A stretch of 64,000 bases of DNA, taken from Parietaria judaica. Lineage: Eukaryota; Streptophyta; Magnoliopsida; Rosales; Urticaceae. The DNA is taken from contig OX940860.1 of assembly GCA_954871525.1 (NCBI GenBank), positions 22,166,001-22,230,000 on the forward strand. The letters are read 5' to 3'. Made by a program: the position numbers and the translations under genes. Each line of letters opens with the position of its first letter. The first letter of the stretch is position 1. Shown here piece after piece: positions 1 to 12,715 of this stretch. The notes under the pieces were generated by a model, which worked only from the letters and a program-made list of their open reading frames with translations, was not told the DNA's origin and did no database searches.

Positions 1-250
1 GTAGACCCGAGAGAGGTGTGAAAGGGAAAAGGGAACCCTACGTGCATTACATTACATTACGTTACGTTACTTTTTTCTAGTTGGATTATTCTGTATTGTT
101 GCTTTCAGAAATGTGACGCACGATCTCGAAAGATTTCCATAATTGGGTGTTGCATTGGAGTTTTAGGAGCAACTCCGTATCTACTATTACATTATTGGAA
201 CTAATCAATCATATGTTTGGTGGTCCATTGCTTGTCCTTGCCAAACGATC

Positions 251-298
<48 letters not shown>

Positions 299-2042
299 TG
301 TACCTGTATTGCTCTTGAGTCTTGTCCCATCTTATATGTGATAATAATGTAAAGCATCTTGAACGCTTACACAATAATACACTGCTCACTCGAATATCTG
401 CGCATATATATCCAGATGGGTGTATAAGTATATATAACATATGATCCTTGTCCCTACAAGATAATACATTACCGACTTTGCACTCCGGTATTCAAAAATT
501 ATGTGCAAAGTGAATACTCCAAAGTTTGCACAATGGTTAACGAAAAACCGTCGTAGAAAGTAGAAAAACTCGCTCCCTGCGGCGAAATATACAAGATTAA
601 AGGTTGGAAAGGAAAAAACGTCGTTTAAACCCCTGAAAAATGTTTTGTACCTTTGGCTCAACATAACAAATTGGTATTTTCTTTATCGAGAATTTGAACG
701 ATGACTTTTAAAAATCGCCGTGCAAACTGACGTATGATAAAATCCAAAACTCCGTCTGTTTTTTCGTTTTCACTTAGTATTTTCTTCCTTTCTCTTCTGT
801 TCCTCTTGTTATGTCTTTCATCTTCTTATTCTCTTACTTGTTTTTCTCCTCTTCTTTTCATTATGATGTCCTTCGTTCTTAAACTTAACACACATTTGAT
901 TAGGTGTATGGATGTACTATTATCGTAATACAATAATGAAATACTATTAATCATTTTATGTATATAACCTTTTCAACTATAACACCAAGAGACAAATATT
1001 GTTGATATATTTAATTCTATGCAAAATAAACAAAACGATATATAATTTTTATAATTAAAAAAGGGCAATAATGAACATCGTAATCTAATTAGCTTCAAAT
1101 CCGATTGTGCAAAGTCTACGGCAGTGAAATCTTATATAAAAAAAAAAAAAGAAAAAAAAAAGAACTTAAAAGTGTTACATCAAGCCACGCTGGACCATTT
1201 CTTTAAGTTTATTGGTCTTTCTATTGTAAGGTTTGTCCGGGTCGGCTTTGCATATAATACGTACAACCCTAGACGAGTAGCAACGATTGCAAAATACTCC
1301 GGCCTGAACTTCCTTCTCTCATTAAAATTACTTAATTTTATGAAAACCACTCTTAATTGAGTGATCTTGGATGTGTAAAAATAAAAATATAGATAATCAA
1401 ACCTGATATCGTAACACAAGAAAAATATTAAATTAGTTATTCAATCAAAAATATATTTTCTATGTCAATGTATAATGCTTGTTATTACTCTAAATATAGT
1501 AAATTTATCAGTATTAATTTCATAATCCATCCAAGTATACATCAGAACATTTACTTAACTCTAGAATACATATTGAGACTATTCAACTTATAACTAGTTT
1601 GAATCAATGTGTACCTTTGATTCTCTCTTCTATGATTATTCTTATATTTGTCAGTCACATCTAACCATATTCTTAACGCTCAAATTGAGTGATCGTGGAA
1701 GTGTACGCGTTGAACTTGCGAGGAACTAGCTGGCAAAAAAGCATATGAGTGTGTGTATGATTGGTGATCAATGATCATGCATCGCAAGAAAACATATCCA
1801 ATGGTGCAGACCAATCCGTACGATTCGAAATTTTGAGGTCTTCATTTTACGTCTAATATATATGCCATAATTATGAATCTGCGTATACGGCGATTCCATC
1901 ATCACTGCACACAAAAAAAAAACAAAAAAAAAACACCAATTCAGGTGGGGTTTTACCTGTTATATCAATATTATTGGCATGCCATGCTATACCGATCTGC
2001 GATTCGAACCATGGCGGAATCGGGATTCAAAGTTAAGAGGTA
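1..2042. other. Intergenic DNA, no gene seen
   Basis: AT-rich sequence with several poly-A/T tracts. No open frame longer than about 90 codons looks like a protein, and I see no splice-consistent exon set. The only structured item is an (AT)n microsatellite near 253-297. A pyrimidine-rich stretch near 750-860 gives a short hydrophobic frame that looks like composition only. Confidence 0.6.
253..297. repeat. (AT)n microsatellite
   Basis: An uninterrupted run of about 22 AT dinucleotides. It is likely to vary in length between individuals. Confidence 0.95.
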
Positions 2043-2047
2043 AATAT

Positions 2048-2365
2048 TGTAGTCGTAAGCTATGACGTACTACTCATACTTGTTGAGCAAGTTGTTATCA
2101 TCAAGTAACATTTATTAATTTTTATCTGCATTACTTTTACTTGCAGCCCAAGTCGGTTAGGGCATAGAAGTAATTTCATGTTGTATATGATTGGCTATAT
2201 AAAGCCAACATGTTGCTTGTAAAATGTACTCCTCCCACTTCAAGTTGTATTCGATTTAATATCAGAGAGAAAATATTCCTCCCATTATCATCTTTGTCTT
2301 CATATGGTCTTGTGAGTGTGGTGAGTGGTTTGTGGCAAAAGTTCCAAATTATTTTGGAACTAACA
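2048..2365 (+). repeat. 5' LTR of the copia element
   Basis: Runs from TGTAGTCG to CTAACA and matches 6908-7225. A TATA-like motif CTATATAAAG at about 2195-2204 is a plausible core promoter. Both LTRs carry it. Confidence 0.95.
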
Positions 2366-2367
2366 TT

Positions 2368-2379
2368 TGGTATCAGAGC
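2368..2379 (+). other. Primer binding site (initiator tRNA-Met type)
   Basis: TGGTATCAGAGC, the standard plant retrotransposon primer site complementary to the 3' end of initiator tRNA-Met, 2 bp after the LTR. Confidence 0.95.
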
Positions 2380-2388
2380 GAGGTTATA

Positions 2389-2490
2389 AGTATTGTTGTC
2401 AGGTCTCTTGAAAGTCTTAGTATGCTCTGTGGTTGCGGTTCCGACTGATCTTCCACATCAGAAACGATTTCTTGAGATTTTTTTTTTGTG
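2389..2490 (+). repeat. Copia leader segment shared with the hAT intron
   Basis: This part of the untranslated leader recurs at 12508-12582 and 12716-12815, inside the intron of the hAT transposase gene. The core from TTGAAAGTCTTAG to CATCAGAAACGA, about 60 bp, is the same in all three places. The second hAT copy also matches about 20 bp further upstream with a few substitutions. Confidence 0.9.
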
Positions 2491-2524
2491 AGAGTTTTCT
2501 TTGTGTCGAGGTACCGCCAACACG

Positions 2525-5500
2525 ATGGATGATCTCCAAGTAGTCAGAGGAATCAAGAAACTCAACAGCAACAACTACAACACATGGGCAACATGCATGA
2601 TGTCCTATTTGCAAGGGCACGACCTATGGGAGGTCGTCGGCGGAGGCGAAACTACGCCGCCGGAGGAAGATGCTAACGGCACCCTACGCAAATGGAGAAT
2701 CAAAGCAGGCAAAGCGATGTTTGCCCTGAAGACCACCGTTGAAGAAGAGATATTGGAGCACATTCGGGACGACAAGACGCCCAAAGAAGCATGGGAGACG
2801 TTCACGACGCTTTTCTCTAAGAAAAATGATGTGAGGCTACAACTCTTGGAGAACGAGCTACTGTCAATCTCACAACGCGACGTGACGATTGCTCAATATT
2901 TCCACAAGGTCAAGTCGATATGTCGTGAGATTAGCGACCTTGATCTAAAGTCCGTAATTGGAGAAGCTCGTATGAAGAGGATCATAATCCACGGGATGAG
3001 ACCGGAGTACCGAAGCTTCGTGATTGTTGTACAAAGATGGCCTGTTCAACCATCACTTGTAGAGTTCGAGAATTTGCTAGCAAGCCAAGAAGCGATGGCT
3101 AAGCAAATGGGAGGCGGCACGGTGAAGAATGAATAGGAGAAGCACCTCTTGTTGACACATGAAGAATGAGTGGCCAAGCAGAAGAAGAATCATGAAGCTG
3201 AGTCTTCTTCAAGCTCGTCGAGCCGTGGCGGGTACGACGGAGATAACCGAGCACGTGGTAGAGGCCGAGGACGAGGGCGAGGTCGTGACATGCGAGGTCG
3301 CGGCAGTAGCTCACCCCGCCAGGAAGGCACCACAGCCCGAAGAGACAAGAGCACGGTGAAGTGCTACAATTGTCAGAAACTCGGGCACTATGCATCGGAA
3401 TGCCTCAGTAAGAAGCACGGCGATGAAGCAAATCTGACAAGATTCCACGAAGACGAGCAAATGCTGATGTTCGCCCAACATGAGAGGAACATTGAAGTGC
3501 GGAGAGACGAGGAGACGAGCGTCGAAGGTGAGATCGATGCCGAGCCCGGGCGAGAATCGGTCAGAGAGAAGACTGACCTGGAAGAGCCAGTCGACGTGAA
3601 GTCGAGCCAGGAGCCCGAGCTGATGATGGCCGAGAAGAGGCCCAGCCCGAAGAAGATGGCCGACGAGACGGTCATGCTTATCGAGGACAAGGTTATTACA
3701 AACCTCCTCGTAGACGGAGAGAAAAATGTCTATACCGACGTCTGGTATTTAGACAATGGTGCGAGCAACCACATGACGGGAGATCGAGCTAAATTTGAAG
3801 AGCTCGACGAGAAGATCACAGGGAGTGTGAAGTTCGGCGATGAATCAATCGTCGAAATCAGAGGCAGAGGGTCCATCCTATTCTAGTGCAAGAACGGGGA
3901 CCAACGCCTGCTGACTCAGGTTTACTACATCCCGAAGCTGAAGAGTAACATCATCAGCCTTGGTCAGATGACGGAAGTCGGCAACACGATGGTGATGGCC
4001 GGCTCGTACCTGAAGATGTGGAACCAAAGCGGCGCCCTGTTGATGAAGGTGAAGAGAACGCCAAATAGGCTGTACAAGATACTCCTGGAGACGGGCCAAC
4101 CCGTCTGCTTAATGGCGTCCCTAGCAGACCGAGCTTGGTTATGGCACGCACGACTTGGGCACGTAAATTTCTACGCGCTCAAAATGATGGGAGAGAAGAA
4201 GATGGCATTTGGGGTACCGAAGATTGAACACCCCAATCAGCTGTGTGAATGTTGCATGGTCGCGAAACAGGCGAGAGTGCCATTTCCGATCAAGGCCAAG
4301 TTCCGAGCAGAGCGACCCCTTCAACTGGTGCACGCTGACCTGTGTGGTCCAATCACCCCGGCTACCCTAGCCGGCAACAAGTACTTCTTTTTACTTGTTG
4401 ATGATTACAGCCGTTGGATGTGGGTTTATACGCTCAAGGAGAAGAGTGGAGCCCTTGAAGTCTTCAAGAAGTTCAAGAGGCTCGTGGAGAACCAGTCAGG
4501 ACATAGACTGAAGACCCTGCGAACAGATTGAGGAGACGAGTTCACGTCTCAGAATTTCGCAGAGTACTGTGGAGAAGAAGGTGTAGAGCGACACCTCACT
4601 GCACCGTACACGCCCCAGCAAAACGGTGTGGTGGAGAGAAGAAACCGGACTGTGATGGACACAACAAGGAGTTTGCTGAAGAGCTTGCAAGTCCCGGCGA
4701 GGTTCTGGGGAGAAGCAGTACGACACGCGGTCTACTTGTTGAACCGTCTACCAACGAAGGCGCTAGGCGAGCGCACCCCTTACCAAGCATGGAAAGGGAA
4801 GAAACCTCATCTGGAGCATTTGAAGGTGTTTGGGTGCACCGCACACGTGAAGACTGTGGGACCACACCTTAAGAAGCTCGATGATCGGAGTCAGCCGATG
4901 GTGTACCTTGGCGCCGAAGAAGGGAGCAAGGCACACAGGTTTTACGACCCCCAACGCGGCAAAGTGCATGTAAGCAGAGACGCCGTGTTCGAAGAAGAGA
5001 AAAAGTGGGACTGGCGAGACGAGAACAGAGAGCCCGAACAGAACTCGGAGGAGTTCATACTCGAAGAAGAGGAGGCGATCGAGCAGGAAGAAGAAGAAAA
5101 TCCCTACCAGAGACTAGTAACGCCCACCTCGACGGAAACCAGTTCGTCTGGAACCAGCTCACCGCCAGGCTCGCCTAACCCAGGATCTGGCATGATCACC
5201 CCGATCCCAATGACAGCTAGTTCTGGAGGAACTAGCTCAGGAAATTCATCAATCAAGGACGGACCAAGAGGGTTCCGTACCCTGTCCGATGTCTACGAAG
5301 AAGCGCGAGAGCTTGATTTGAGCCCAGAGGAGCTCTTGATTGTGAGTGAAGAAGAACCAACAAACTACCGCGAGGCAGTTACCGAGAAGGAATGGCAAGA
5401 AGCGATGAAGCGAGAACTGGAGTCCATTGAGAAGAATCAGACGTGGGAGCTTGTCAACCTTCCAAGAGGACACAAGTCCATTGGTTTGAAGTGGGTCTAC

Positions 5501-6925
5501 AAGCTCAAGAAGGACTCAGAAGGCAACGTCCTCAAGCACAAGGCCAGACTGGTCGCAAAGGGCTATGTGCAGAAGCAGGGAGTAGACTTCGAGGAAGTTT
5601 TCGCTCCAGTAGCCAGACTCGACACGGTCAGGCTGATCCTAGCCCTCGCAGCTCACCGAGGCTGGAAAATCCATCATCTGGACGTCAAATCGGCGTTCCT
5701 GAATGGTGAACTAGAAGAAGAAGTCTATGTTGCTCAGCCGGAAGGCTTCGTCGACAAGACCGCAGAGCATAAGGTATACAGGTTGTCAAAAGCTCTTTAT
5801 GGGTTGCGACAAGCACCACGTGCATGGAACACTCGACTCGACAAGAGTATGAAGAGTCTTGGTTTCAAGAAGTGTTCCCAGGAGCAGGCAGTCTACACAA
5901 GGAACTCAGGAAAGGAGGCCCTCATCGTCGGTGTGTACGTCGACGACCTGATCGTGATTGGATCCAGCACAGATGGCATAAATGGATTCAAAGAGCAAAT
6001 GATGAAGGAGTTCGAGATGAGCGACCTCGGACTACTCTCATACTACCTCGGCATCGAGGTCGATCAGAAGAAGGAATTTGTCACGCTAAAGCAGTCGGCA
6101 TACGCGATGAAAATTTTGAAGCAGTTCCAGATGGCGGACTGCAACCCGAGCAAGTATCCGATGGAACCAAAGTTAAAGCTCGGGAAAGATGCAGAAGGAA
6201 CCCCAGTGGATCCCACGGAGTACAGGAGTGTCGTCGGGTGTCTCAGATACCTAACCCATACCCGACCGGATATCTCATATGCAGTTGGCATAGTGAGTAG
6301 TCACATGGAGAAGCCTACCGGTTTACACCAGCAAGCTGTGAAGCACATCCTTCGTTACGTAAAAGGAACGACGAGCTACGGGATCCAGTACGGAAGAGGA
6401 AGTGGACCTGAAGAATTGGTCGGTTTTACCGACAGTGACCTAGCCGGTGATGTCGATGACAGAAATAGTACCGGAGGGATGGCGTTTTACCTTAACGGGA
6501 ATCTGATCACCTGGCAGTCACAAAACCAGAAAATTGTGGCCTTATCGTCTTGCGAAGCGGAGTTTATGGCAGCGACCGCAGCGGCGTGTCAAGCGTTATA
6601 GCTCAGAAATTTGTTGAGCGAGATCACCGGAAGCGAGCAGAAGCCGGTGACTCTCTACGTCGACAACAAGTCCGCAATCGCATTAATGAAAAACCCGGTG
6701 TTTCATGGACGCAGCAAGCACATCGACACTCGCTTTCACTTTATTCGCGAGTGTGTGGAGAACCGGGAGATCATCGTTGAGTTTGTCAGCACCAAAGAGC
6801 AACGTGCCGACATACTCACCAAGGCTCTGGCAAGAGTCAAATTTTTCGAGATGCGAGAAATGCTCAGTGTGAAGAACCTTGAGCGACGTCAAGCTTACGG
6901 GGGAGAATGTAGTCGTAAGCTATGA
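2525..6925 (+). pseudogene. Copia gag-pol polyprotein with in-frame stops
   Basis: One reading frame from the ATG at 2525 to 6925. In order it holds gag (to about 3130), a CCHC zinc knuckle (CYNCQKLGHYASEC, about 3361-3402), an aspartic protease motif (LDNGASNH, about 3750), the integrase core (about 4320-4700), reverse transcriptase with YVDD (about 5935-5946), and RNase H ending in the LTR. Stops interrupt the frame at 3134 (TAG), 3167 (TGA), 3884 (TAG), 4529 (TGA) and 6599 (TAG), and I see no frameshift. Each stop is one C-to-T or G-to-A transition from a sense codon. The element cannot make a full polyprotein, although the reverse transcriptase block (4628-6598) is uninterrupted. Gag starts at 2525 because the upstream in-frame codon is GTG. 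Confidence 0.93.
6899..6907 (+). other. Polypurine tract
   Basis: GGGGGAGAA directly before the 3' LTR, the expected plus-strand primer. Confidence 0.85.
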
Positions 6926-7225
6926 CGTACTACTCATACTTGTTGAGCAAGTTGTTATCATCAAGTGGCATTTATTAATTTTTATTTGCATTACTTTTAC
7001 TTGCAGCCCAAGTCGGTTAGGGCATAGAAGTAATTTCATGTTGTATATGATTGGCTATATAAAGCCAACATGTTGCTTGTAAAATGTACTCCTCCCACTT
7101 CAAGTTGTATTCGATTTAATATCAGAGAGAAAATATTCCTCCCATTATCATTTTTGTCTTCATATGGTCTTGTGAGTGTGGTGAGTGGTTTGTGGCAAAA
7201 GTTCCAAATTATTTTTGAACTAACA
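6908..7225 (+). repeat. 3' LTR of the copia element
   Basis: 318 bp, differing from the 5' LTR at about five positions: two adjacent bases near 6967 and three further single changes. It is followed by the target duplication AATAT. Confidence 0.95.
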
Positions 7226-7230
7226 AATAT

Positions 7231-8391
7231 CAAGTGGTTGGAATGAAATGTTTTAAAATTTTAGGGGTTTGAGGGAAAATTCACTAAAATTTACAATAGA
7301 AGAAGAAATTGGCGGTAAAACCCCCTGAGGGTTGTCTATAACTTGCACAAAACTCCTTTAACATTAAGTTTTAGCGGCAATATCTCACGTTAAACATTTC
7401 TTGCATTGTAACGGAAAGTGACGTTAAGTCTCACGCTTCAAAATAAAGAGCAAATATGGTGCCTCTGAAATGTTGTCTATAACTTGCACAAAACTCCTTA
7501 ACATTAATTTTTGGCGGCAATACCTCACGTTAAACATTTCTTGCATTGAAACGGAAAGTGCCGTTCAAGTCCCACGTTTCAAAACATAGAGCAAATATGG
7601 TGCTTCTGAAACGTGGTACCCTCAAACATCGTAAAGTAGCATTAAATGCTACTTTCCTTTACAATGCAAGAAATGTGTAATGTTAGAGTGTTTTATCGCC
7701 AATATCCCTAGAAGAAAAAAAAAAAAAAGTGGGGGAGTTTCAACCTCTTCAAACCTATGTATAAAATGTAGTACACAGAAGGAAAAAAAAAAACTAGGTA
7801 GAACAATAGTTGATTAATTATCGATACCATGTAGGCATTTTTTTTCAATTTCTCAAGTTAATTAATGGCTGAAATATAAATTACATTCCGAATCTATAGT
7901 ATGATGAATCACGTAGCATAATATAAATGCGCATCTTGTTGCGTGCTTGACGGTTTTGCCGGTGTTCTTCATTCTCGTTCTTCGAGCATAGTAGTTTTAA
8001 TCATTGAATATGATGAAGAAACATCGACTCCTATATGGTAGAATAAAAATCGGTGACGGCACGACCCGAGGGAGAAGAGCAACGGCGTGCTTAGAGAAAG
8101 AGAGAGCGGGTGAGATTGAGGCTAACGTTTCACAATTTTAATGATTTTTTTAATCTCATATTTATAGACTTATGTGTGTAATTACATGGATCATAACATA
8201 CAAGCCAAGTCTTATAGACTCTTGTGTAATAAATGTGAAATACAAGGATATTCTTGTAAATTAACAAAATATGAATAAAAGGCAAAAGCTGTCACATGAC
8301 AGTTTTGGAGGACAGGGTATAAGGGCAAATTTGTAATAAATTTGTGATTTAAGGGAAAAATAGTAATATCATTATTATATACTTCTTCCCA
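7231..8391. repeat. Intergenic DNA with a 141-bp tandem repeat and fold-back
   Basis: No gene seen. A segment starting GTTGTCTATAACTTGC at 7331 repeats at 7472 (period 141 bp). The part reading CATTTCTTGCATTG occurs in both copies and again inverted at about 7655-7680. A short inverted repeat with 11-bp arms is centred near 7644. Together these suggest a decayed fold-back transposon. I could not fix its ends or a target duplication. The remainder to 8391 is AT-rich and featureless. Confidence 0.6.
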
Positions 8392-8700
8392 AGGTTTAAA
8401 ATGCCGCTTGCCGATTTCGTTTCGCATTTTTCGTTTTACGGATATATCGCTTGCCGATGGGTGGGGTGCTCTTGTGTGAGTATAAGTTTAATTGGTATTT
8501 TTGCCGAAATCTACCAAAAATTTAATTTTTAGCGAAATTCCAACCATTTTTCGCATATTTTACACACAAAAACGAAAAATGAAATTCCATCTACGTGCGT
8601 ATGCGAATTTCGCGAAAAATTGTAAAAATCCAGCGAAACGACGAGGCTTTCGTTTCGCATGCCTCCGAAAAACGATAGACTTGCCGGAGCGGCCTGGAAG
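8392..8700. mobile_element. Deleted copy of the CAAGGT-type hAT derivative
   Basis: Matches the left end and parts of the interior of the element at 33254-34322. Shared stretches include CGCTTGCCGATTTCGTTTCGC, GTGCTCTTGTGTGAGTATAA and GAAATCTACCAAAAAT. The middle is missing and the right end is unclear, so this is an internally deleted or truncated relative. A further hAT-like tail (ending GGATCCGCCCCTG) lies at about 8725-8772. Confidence 0.7.
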
Positions 8701-9124
8701 GTAGAACATAGCTTAAATCGGAAAATCAGGAGGGGCCACGGCCACCCTAACATTGTCGTGGATCCGCCCCTGTACCTGTACATTTTGTATATACTCTAGA
8801 CATATATTCATAGGCTAATTAACTTTAAATGTGTATATATTCAGCATATCGAAGGGGTGGCAAAAACCAAAAGATCTTTATTGGCACAAAATAAAAATAA
8901 AAACCCTAGGGTCATAACTATAGCATGATATTGAATAATTTGTTTGTTGATGATATATTAGACCTTTGGAACCTCCCAAAGAAACTTCACCATGTGATTA
9001 GTGGGACATATTTATTTTGGCACATGTACGCTACGATACGCTACTTTATATAACTCAATATCAAGCCAATAATACTATGATACATTGACATCTGCGTTAT
9101 TCATGATTGCCATTATAAAATACT

Positions 9125-10201
9125 AGGGTTAATTGCGGCAAAAAGACCAAACCTTTGGTCAAATACTCTGTTGTGTATACAACCTCCGTAAATGGCGGCA
9201 AAAGTACCCAAACTCGGCATTTAGGAGTTGACCGAGAAAATTTGTCCATGTGGCTATTAGCCTTTGCCACGTGGCATGCCACGTAATTATTATTTTAAAT
9301 AATTTCAAACATAATATTTTTTTAAAAACTTTATAATTTTTTTTAAAAATTAAATTATTTTTCAATAATAACCAATAATGAATATTTAAATTTAAATATC
9401 CATTATTGGTTATTATTATTAAATATAATTATTCATTTTAGAAAAGTGGGTCAAACGAAATAAATAAAGAAAAAAAAAACACCGTTCACGGTTCACTCAA
9501 GCTCCGCCTCCGATCCGATTCACGGGTGGAACGAAATCGCTTAATATGTTTAACAATAATAATCATATGATTATTTAATGATAATTTTTCTAAAAAAATA
9601 ATAATATATAAATAAAAAAACATATTAAACAATTATTATTATATAATGCAAACGCAAAAAAAAAAAAAAAAACAATTTTTCGTTAAATATAAATATGACT
9701 ACTATTTTTTATTAATAAGTGGTGTGTATTTAATTATGTCTTGACTTTTTAAACAATATGTATGTGTTTATTGGTTATTATTATTAAACATATTAAACAT
9801 TTGTATTCGACGAGTGAACCGGATCGAAAACGGAGTTCAAGTGAACCGTGATTTTTATTTCGTTCTACTCACTTTTTTAAAAATAAATAATTATAACCAA
9901 TAATGAATTTTTAAATTTAAATATTCAATATTTGTTATTATTGGGAAAAATATTTTAAAAATTTATTAAAATAAATAAATTTATAATAAATAAAATAAAT
10001 TTAATAAAAATTATTTACAATCATAATAATTACGTGGCATGCCACGTGGCGGTCACATGGCAAAGGCTAATAGCCACATGGACAAATTTTCTCGGTCAAC
10101 TCCCAAATGTCATGTTTGGGTACTTTTGCCGCTATTTACGGAGGTTGTATACACAGGAGAGCATTTGACCAAAGATTGGGTCTTTTTGCCGCAGTTAACC
10201 C
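9125..10201. mobile_element. Mutator-like fold-back element
   Basis: About 1077 bp with terminal inverted repeats of about 170 bp. The left begins AGGGTTAATTGCGGC and the right ends GCAGTTAACCC. It is flanked by the perfect 9-bp duplication TAAAATACT (9116-9124 and 10202-10210), typical of Mutator-type elements. The inverted repeat continues inside, including a palindromic region near 9362-9420 with a partner near 9885-9945 and mirrored GTTCACGGTTCACT-like segments. No transposase is present, so it is non-autonomous. The terminal sequence resembles that of 38037-38406. Confidence 0.9.
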
Positions 10202-10210
10202 TAAAATACT

Positions 10211-11174
10211 ATTATTACTTCATTGAAGAATTAATTATATTATTCATTCTTCAAAAATAGAACAACCACGTCAGTCACTTAATTAGTTGTTAGCAGTCTA
10301 GTTTTCTATCGATAAAAATATCAACTTAAGTAGCCAGTAAGATTACGAGGTACTATGTAACTTTTTCGGTGAGTTTTGAGGCGATCCAAGTAGCTATCGG
10401 CGGAAGATAAATTTTTTAAGCTGCTATAGCAGTTTCATTAACTAGTCTTAAACTCTACTTAATTAATCCCATCTTTTTGTTTGTATCAATTTTGCTTTCA
10501 TTGTTCAAAAATGGCGGAAGAAGATGATATAATATATAGAGAGAGTAGAATCAAGCAAATATATAGAAGGGAGACGTGGAATTAAGGCAATCGTAAGATT
10601 GAATGGTAATAGATTAAGATGTTTGGGCCAACCAACAATTGCTAACATGGGCTGGGTTTGAGATGGGTCAAAACCATGGACTTGTTGGCCCTTAGTTGGT
10701 ACCGTCTTGATATCCACACAACAAAGATCGTCACTGAGCGGAAATCAGAGAACATTATAGATATCCATCACAAGCTTTTAAAAACCTCGGTGCATTCACC
10801 CATCCACGGTATCCCAGTAGTAACTCTTTTTTTTTTTTTTTTTTTTCATTAGTGCGGACGGTTTGTGGTGACTATTTTTGGCATAATATTTTTTTTTTTT
10901 TACCTTCAAATTCATTTTTTCACATTAATCCTAAATAATCTCTCAAGATCCCTCCAGAATATTATCTTGGGATAAGAAATTTGATTTTTTTTCTTAAAAT
11001 TTACAATATTATTTTTTAATACTAAAATCTTATTTGTATATACTCGTTGGTTTTGAAGTATACTTATTAGTTTGCAATTTATTCATAAGTACCAGTTTAT
11101 CAAATTCTTACAAAACATTAATATACTCGTTGCATCTTTGATATACCCGTTAATTATATTTACAGTCTGATTTG
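10211..11174. other. Intergenic DNA, no convincing gene
   Basis: AT-rich, with long T runs near 10828-10846 and 10890-10900. A short frame starting ATGGCGGAAGAAG at 10511 ends after about 25 codons. It could be a stray first exon but has no support. Confidence 0.5.
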
Positions 11175-11280
11175 CAGTTTGCGGACTTTAAAACCCTGAT
11201 CGATAACGAACATTGCACCAAACTACAAAGCGTTCGAGTACGAGAAACGGCTCCTGTTTTTTGATACACCAATTTAGAGC

Positions 11281-11412
11281 TGCACAAATTCGTCGCCACT
11301 CGCGATTCGACGCGTCGCGACGCGTGTGCTGGGGATCGCGATGCGTCGCGATTTTGCGGCAAAAGTCGCGATTCGTCGCGATTCTGGGCACGCGTCGCGA
11401 CGCGTGGGAGGG
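11281..11412. repeat. hAT left subterminal repeats
   Basis: Many copies, in both orientations, of a motif around CGCGATNCGTCGCGA. The matching right-hand set is at 16548-16652. Probable transposase binding sites. Confidence 0.8.
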
Positions 11413-12123
11413 TGATCTGAACTTTCCATCCGACGGCCAGGATGGTGCCACGTCATCGATCCGTGTGATGTGTTTGTTTGTGCAATAATAACACGTTTTT
11501 CACCCGAAATTTATTACCCAACCACAATTTTTACCTACTTTATTCGAATTCAACCCTAAAATTTTAAAATTTTATTTTTTTACTCACTATTATTCACCCA
11601 CCACAATAATTATTCACCCACCCCACTCTCTCCTCAAACCCTATAAATACCACCCCTTCCTCCCTCATTTCCTCACCAACAATCTTCCATCTCTCTCTCA
11701 AATTCTCTCAACTCTCTAAGTTTTTCCCTCTAAAGCTCTAAAGTTCTCAAGTTCTAAAGTTCTAAATTTCTCAAGTTCGCAAGTTCTCTCATTATGTCTC
11801 GAAGAAGCGGCGGTAGTTCCGGGGGTCGAAGGGCGGCTAGGAATTTGCAACCCCAATTTCAACTAGGGGGAACATCGCAGCCTACGCCCGAGGGCTACAT
11901 TCCCGTTATGCTACCCCAAGAAATATTCCGCCCTCCCAATCCAGATTATCCCGATGATACAGTACGGTCTCTAAGACCCGAACGTGTGTCCGGGCGGTGG
12001 CCCACCACCACGCCAATCCCGAACGTGTGTCCCGAGAAATGGTCGAGGCGGTGGCTCAATCTAGGGGGAAATAACGATCCTCTTTTCGATCTCATGTTTC
12101 AACAACACGCCGATTAAAGATCT

Positions 12124-12222
12124 CAACGTCCCGAAGGTGCCGATCCCGATGAAACTCAACGTCCCGAAGATGCCGATCCCGACGAAACTCAACGTCCCCA
12201 CGATGCCGATCCCGACGACTTT
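12124..12222 (+). repeat. 33-bp coding tandem repeat (three copies)
   Basis: Three copies of a unit like AACGTCCCGAAGATGCCGAT in transposase exon 1. They encode repeats of about eleven acidic residues (QRPEDADPDET). The third copy is diverged. Confidence 0.85.
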
Positions 12223-12507
12223 CAAACGCCGCCCTCGGTCCGTGGTTCAAATGTTGGGGTTTACAACCGCGGTTCTCCTCTACCTTCCAATCAAGATAGC
12301 GGTGAAGCCTCCGTTGCCCGTCCTCGACGAGATCGACGTCCTTCAACCGGGTAATAACATTTAGTCATTTATTTATGTATAGCTATTAGTCATTTTTCTA
12401 TTTTATTAATTAATAATATTTAATAATTAATAAGTTAGTACTTAGTAATAAATAATAATTAATAACCAATAATTAAATATTATAATCAATAACGAATAAC
12501 GAATTTC

Positions 12508-12582
12508 TTGAAAGTCTTAGTATGCTCTGTGGTTGCGGTTCCGACTGATCTTCCACATCAGAAACGACTTTCTTGAGATTTT
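12508..12582 (+). repeat. Copia-leader-like segment, copy 1, in hAT intron
   Basis: Matches the copia leader from about 2409 to 2482, from TTGAAAGTCTTAG to TTGAGATTTTTT, with one or two differences. It lies in the intron between the two transposase exons. Confidence 0.9.
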
Positions 12583-12585
12583 TTG

Positions 12586-12711
12586 TTAGTTAATAATCAT
12601 TTAATCATTTTAGTTTAATTTTTTCAATTAGTTAATAATCATTTAATCATTTTAGTTTAATTTTTTCAATTAGTTAATAATTATTTAATCATACTAGTTT
12701 AATAGTCAATT
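12586..12711. repeat. 42-bp intronic tandem repeat (three copies)
   Basis: Three AT-rich units beginning TTAGTTAATAATCATTTAAT at about 12586, 12628 and 12670, between the two copia-leader-like segments. The third copy is diverged. Confidence 0.8.
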
Positions 12712-12715
12712 TGTA

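Larger units (their letters stand above)
2048..7225 (+). mobile_element. Ty1-copia LTR retrotransposon, complete but coding-defective
   Basis: A 5178-bp element with two 318-bp LTRs that both start TG and end CA. It is flanked by the perfect 5-bp target duplication AATAT (2043-2047 and 7226-7230). A tRNA-Met-type primer binding site lies 2 bp after the 5' LTR, and a purine-rich tract sits just before the 3' LTR. Domain order is gag, protease, integrase, reverse transcriptase, RNase H, which defines Ty1-copia. I count about five substitutions between the two LTRs (about 1.6%), so insertion was recent. All coding pieces lie in one frame interrupted only by stop codons. Confidence 0.97.

Noticed and set aside
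734..928. Short hydrophobic frame that could be a small membrane protein
   Set aside because: Pure pyrimidine-tract composition (Ser/Leu/Phe only). It has no leader or downstream support.
5824..6300. Alternative frames inside the copia element
   Set aside because: They overlap the reverse transcriptase coding frame. The main frame has YVDD and RNase H motifs.
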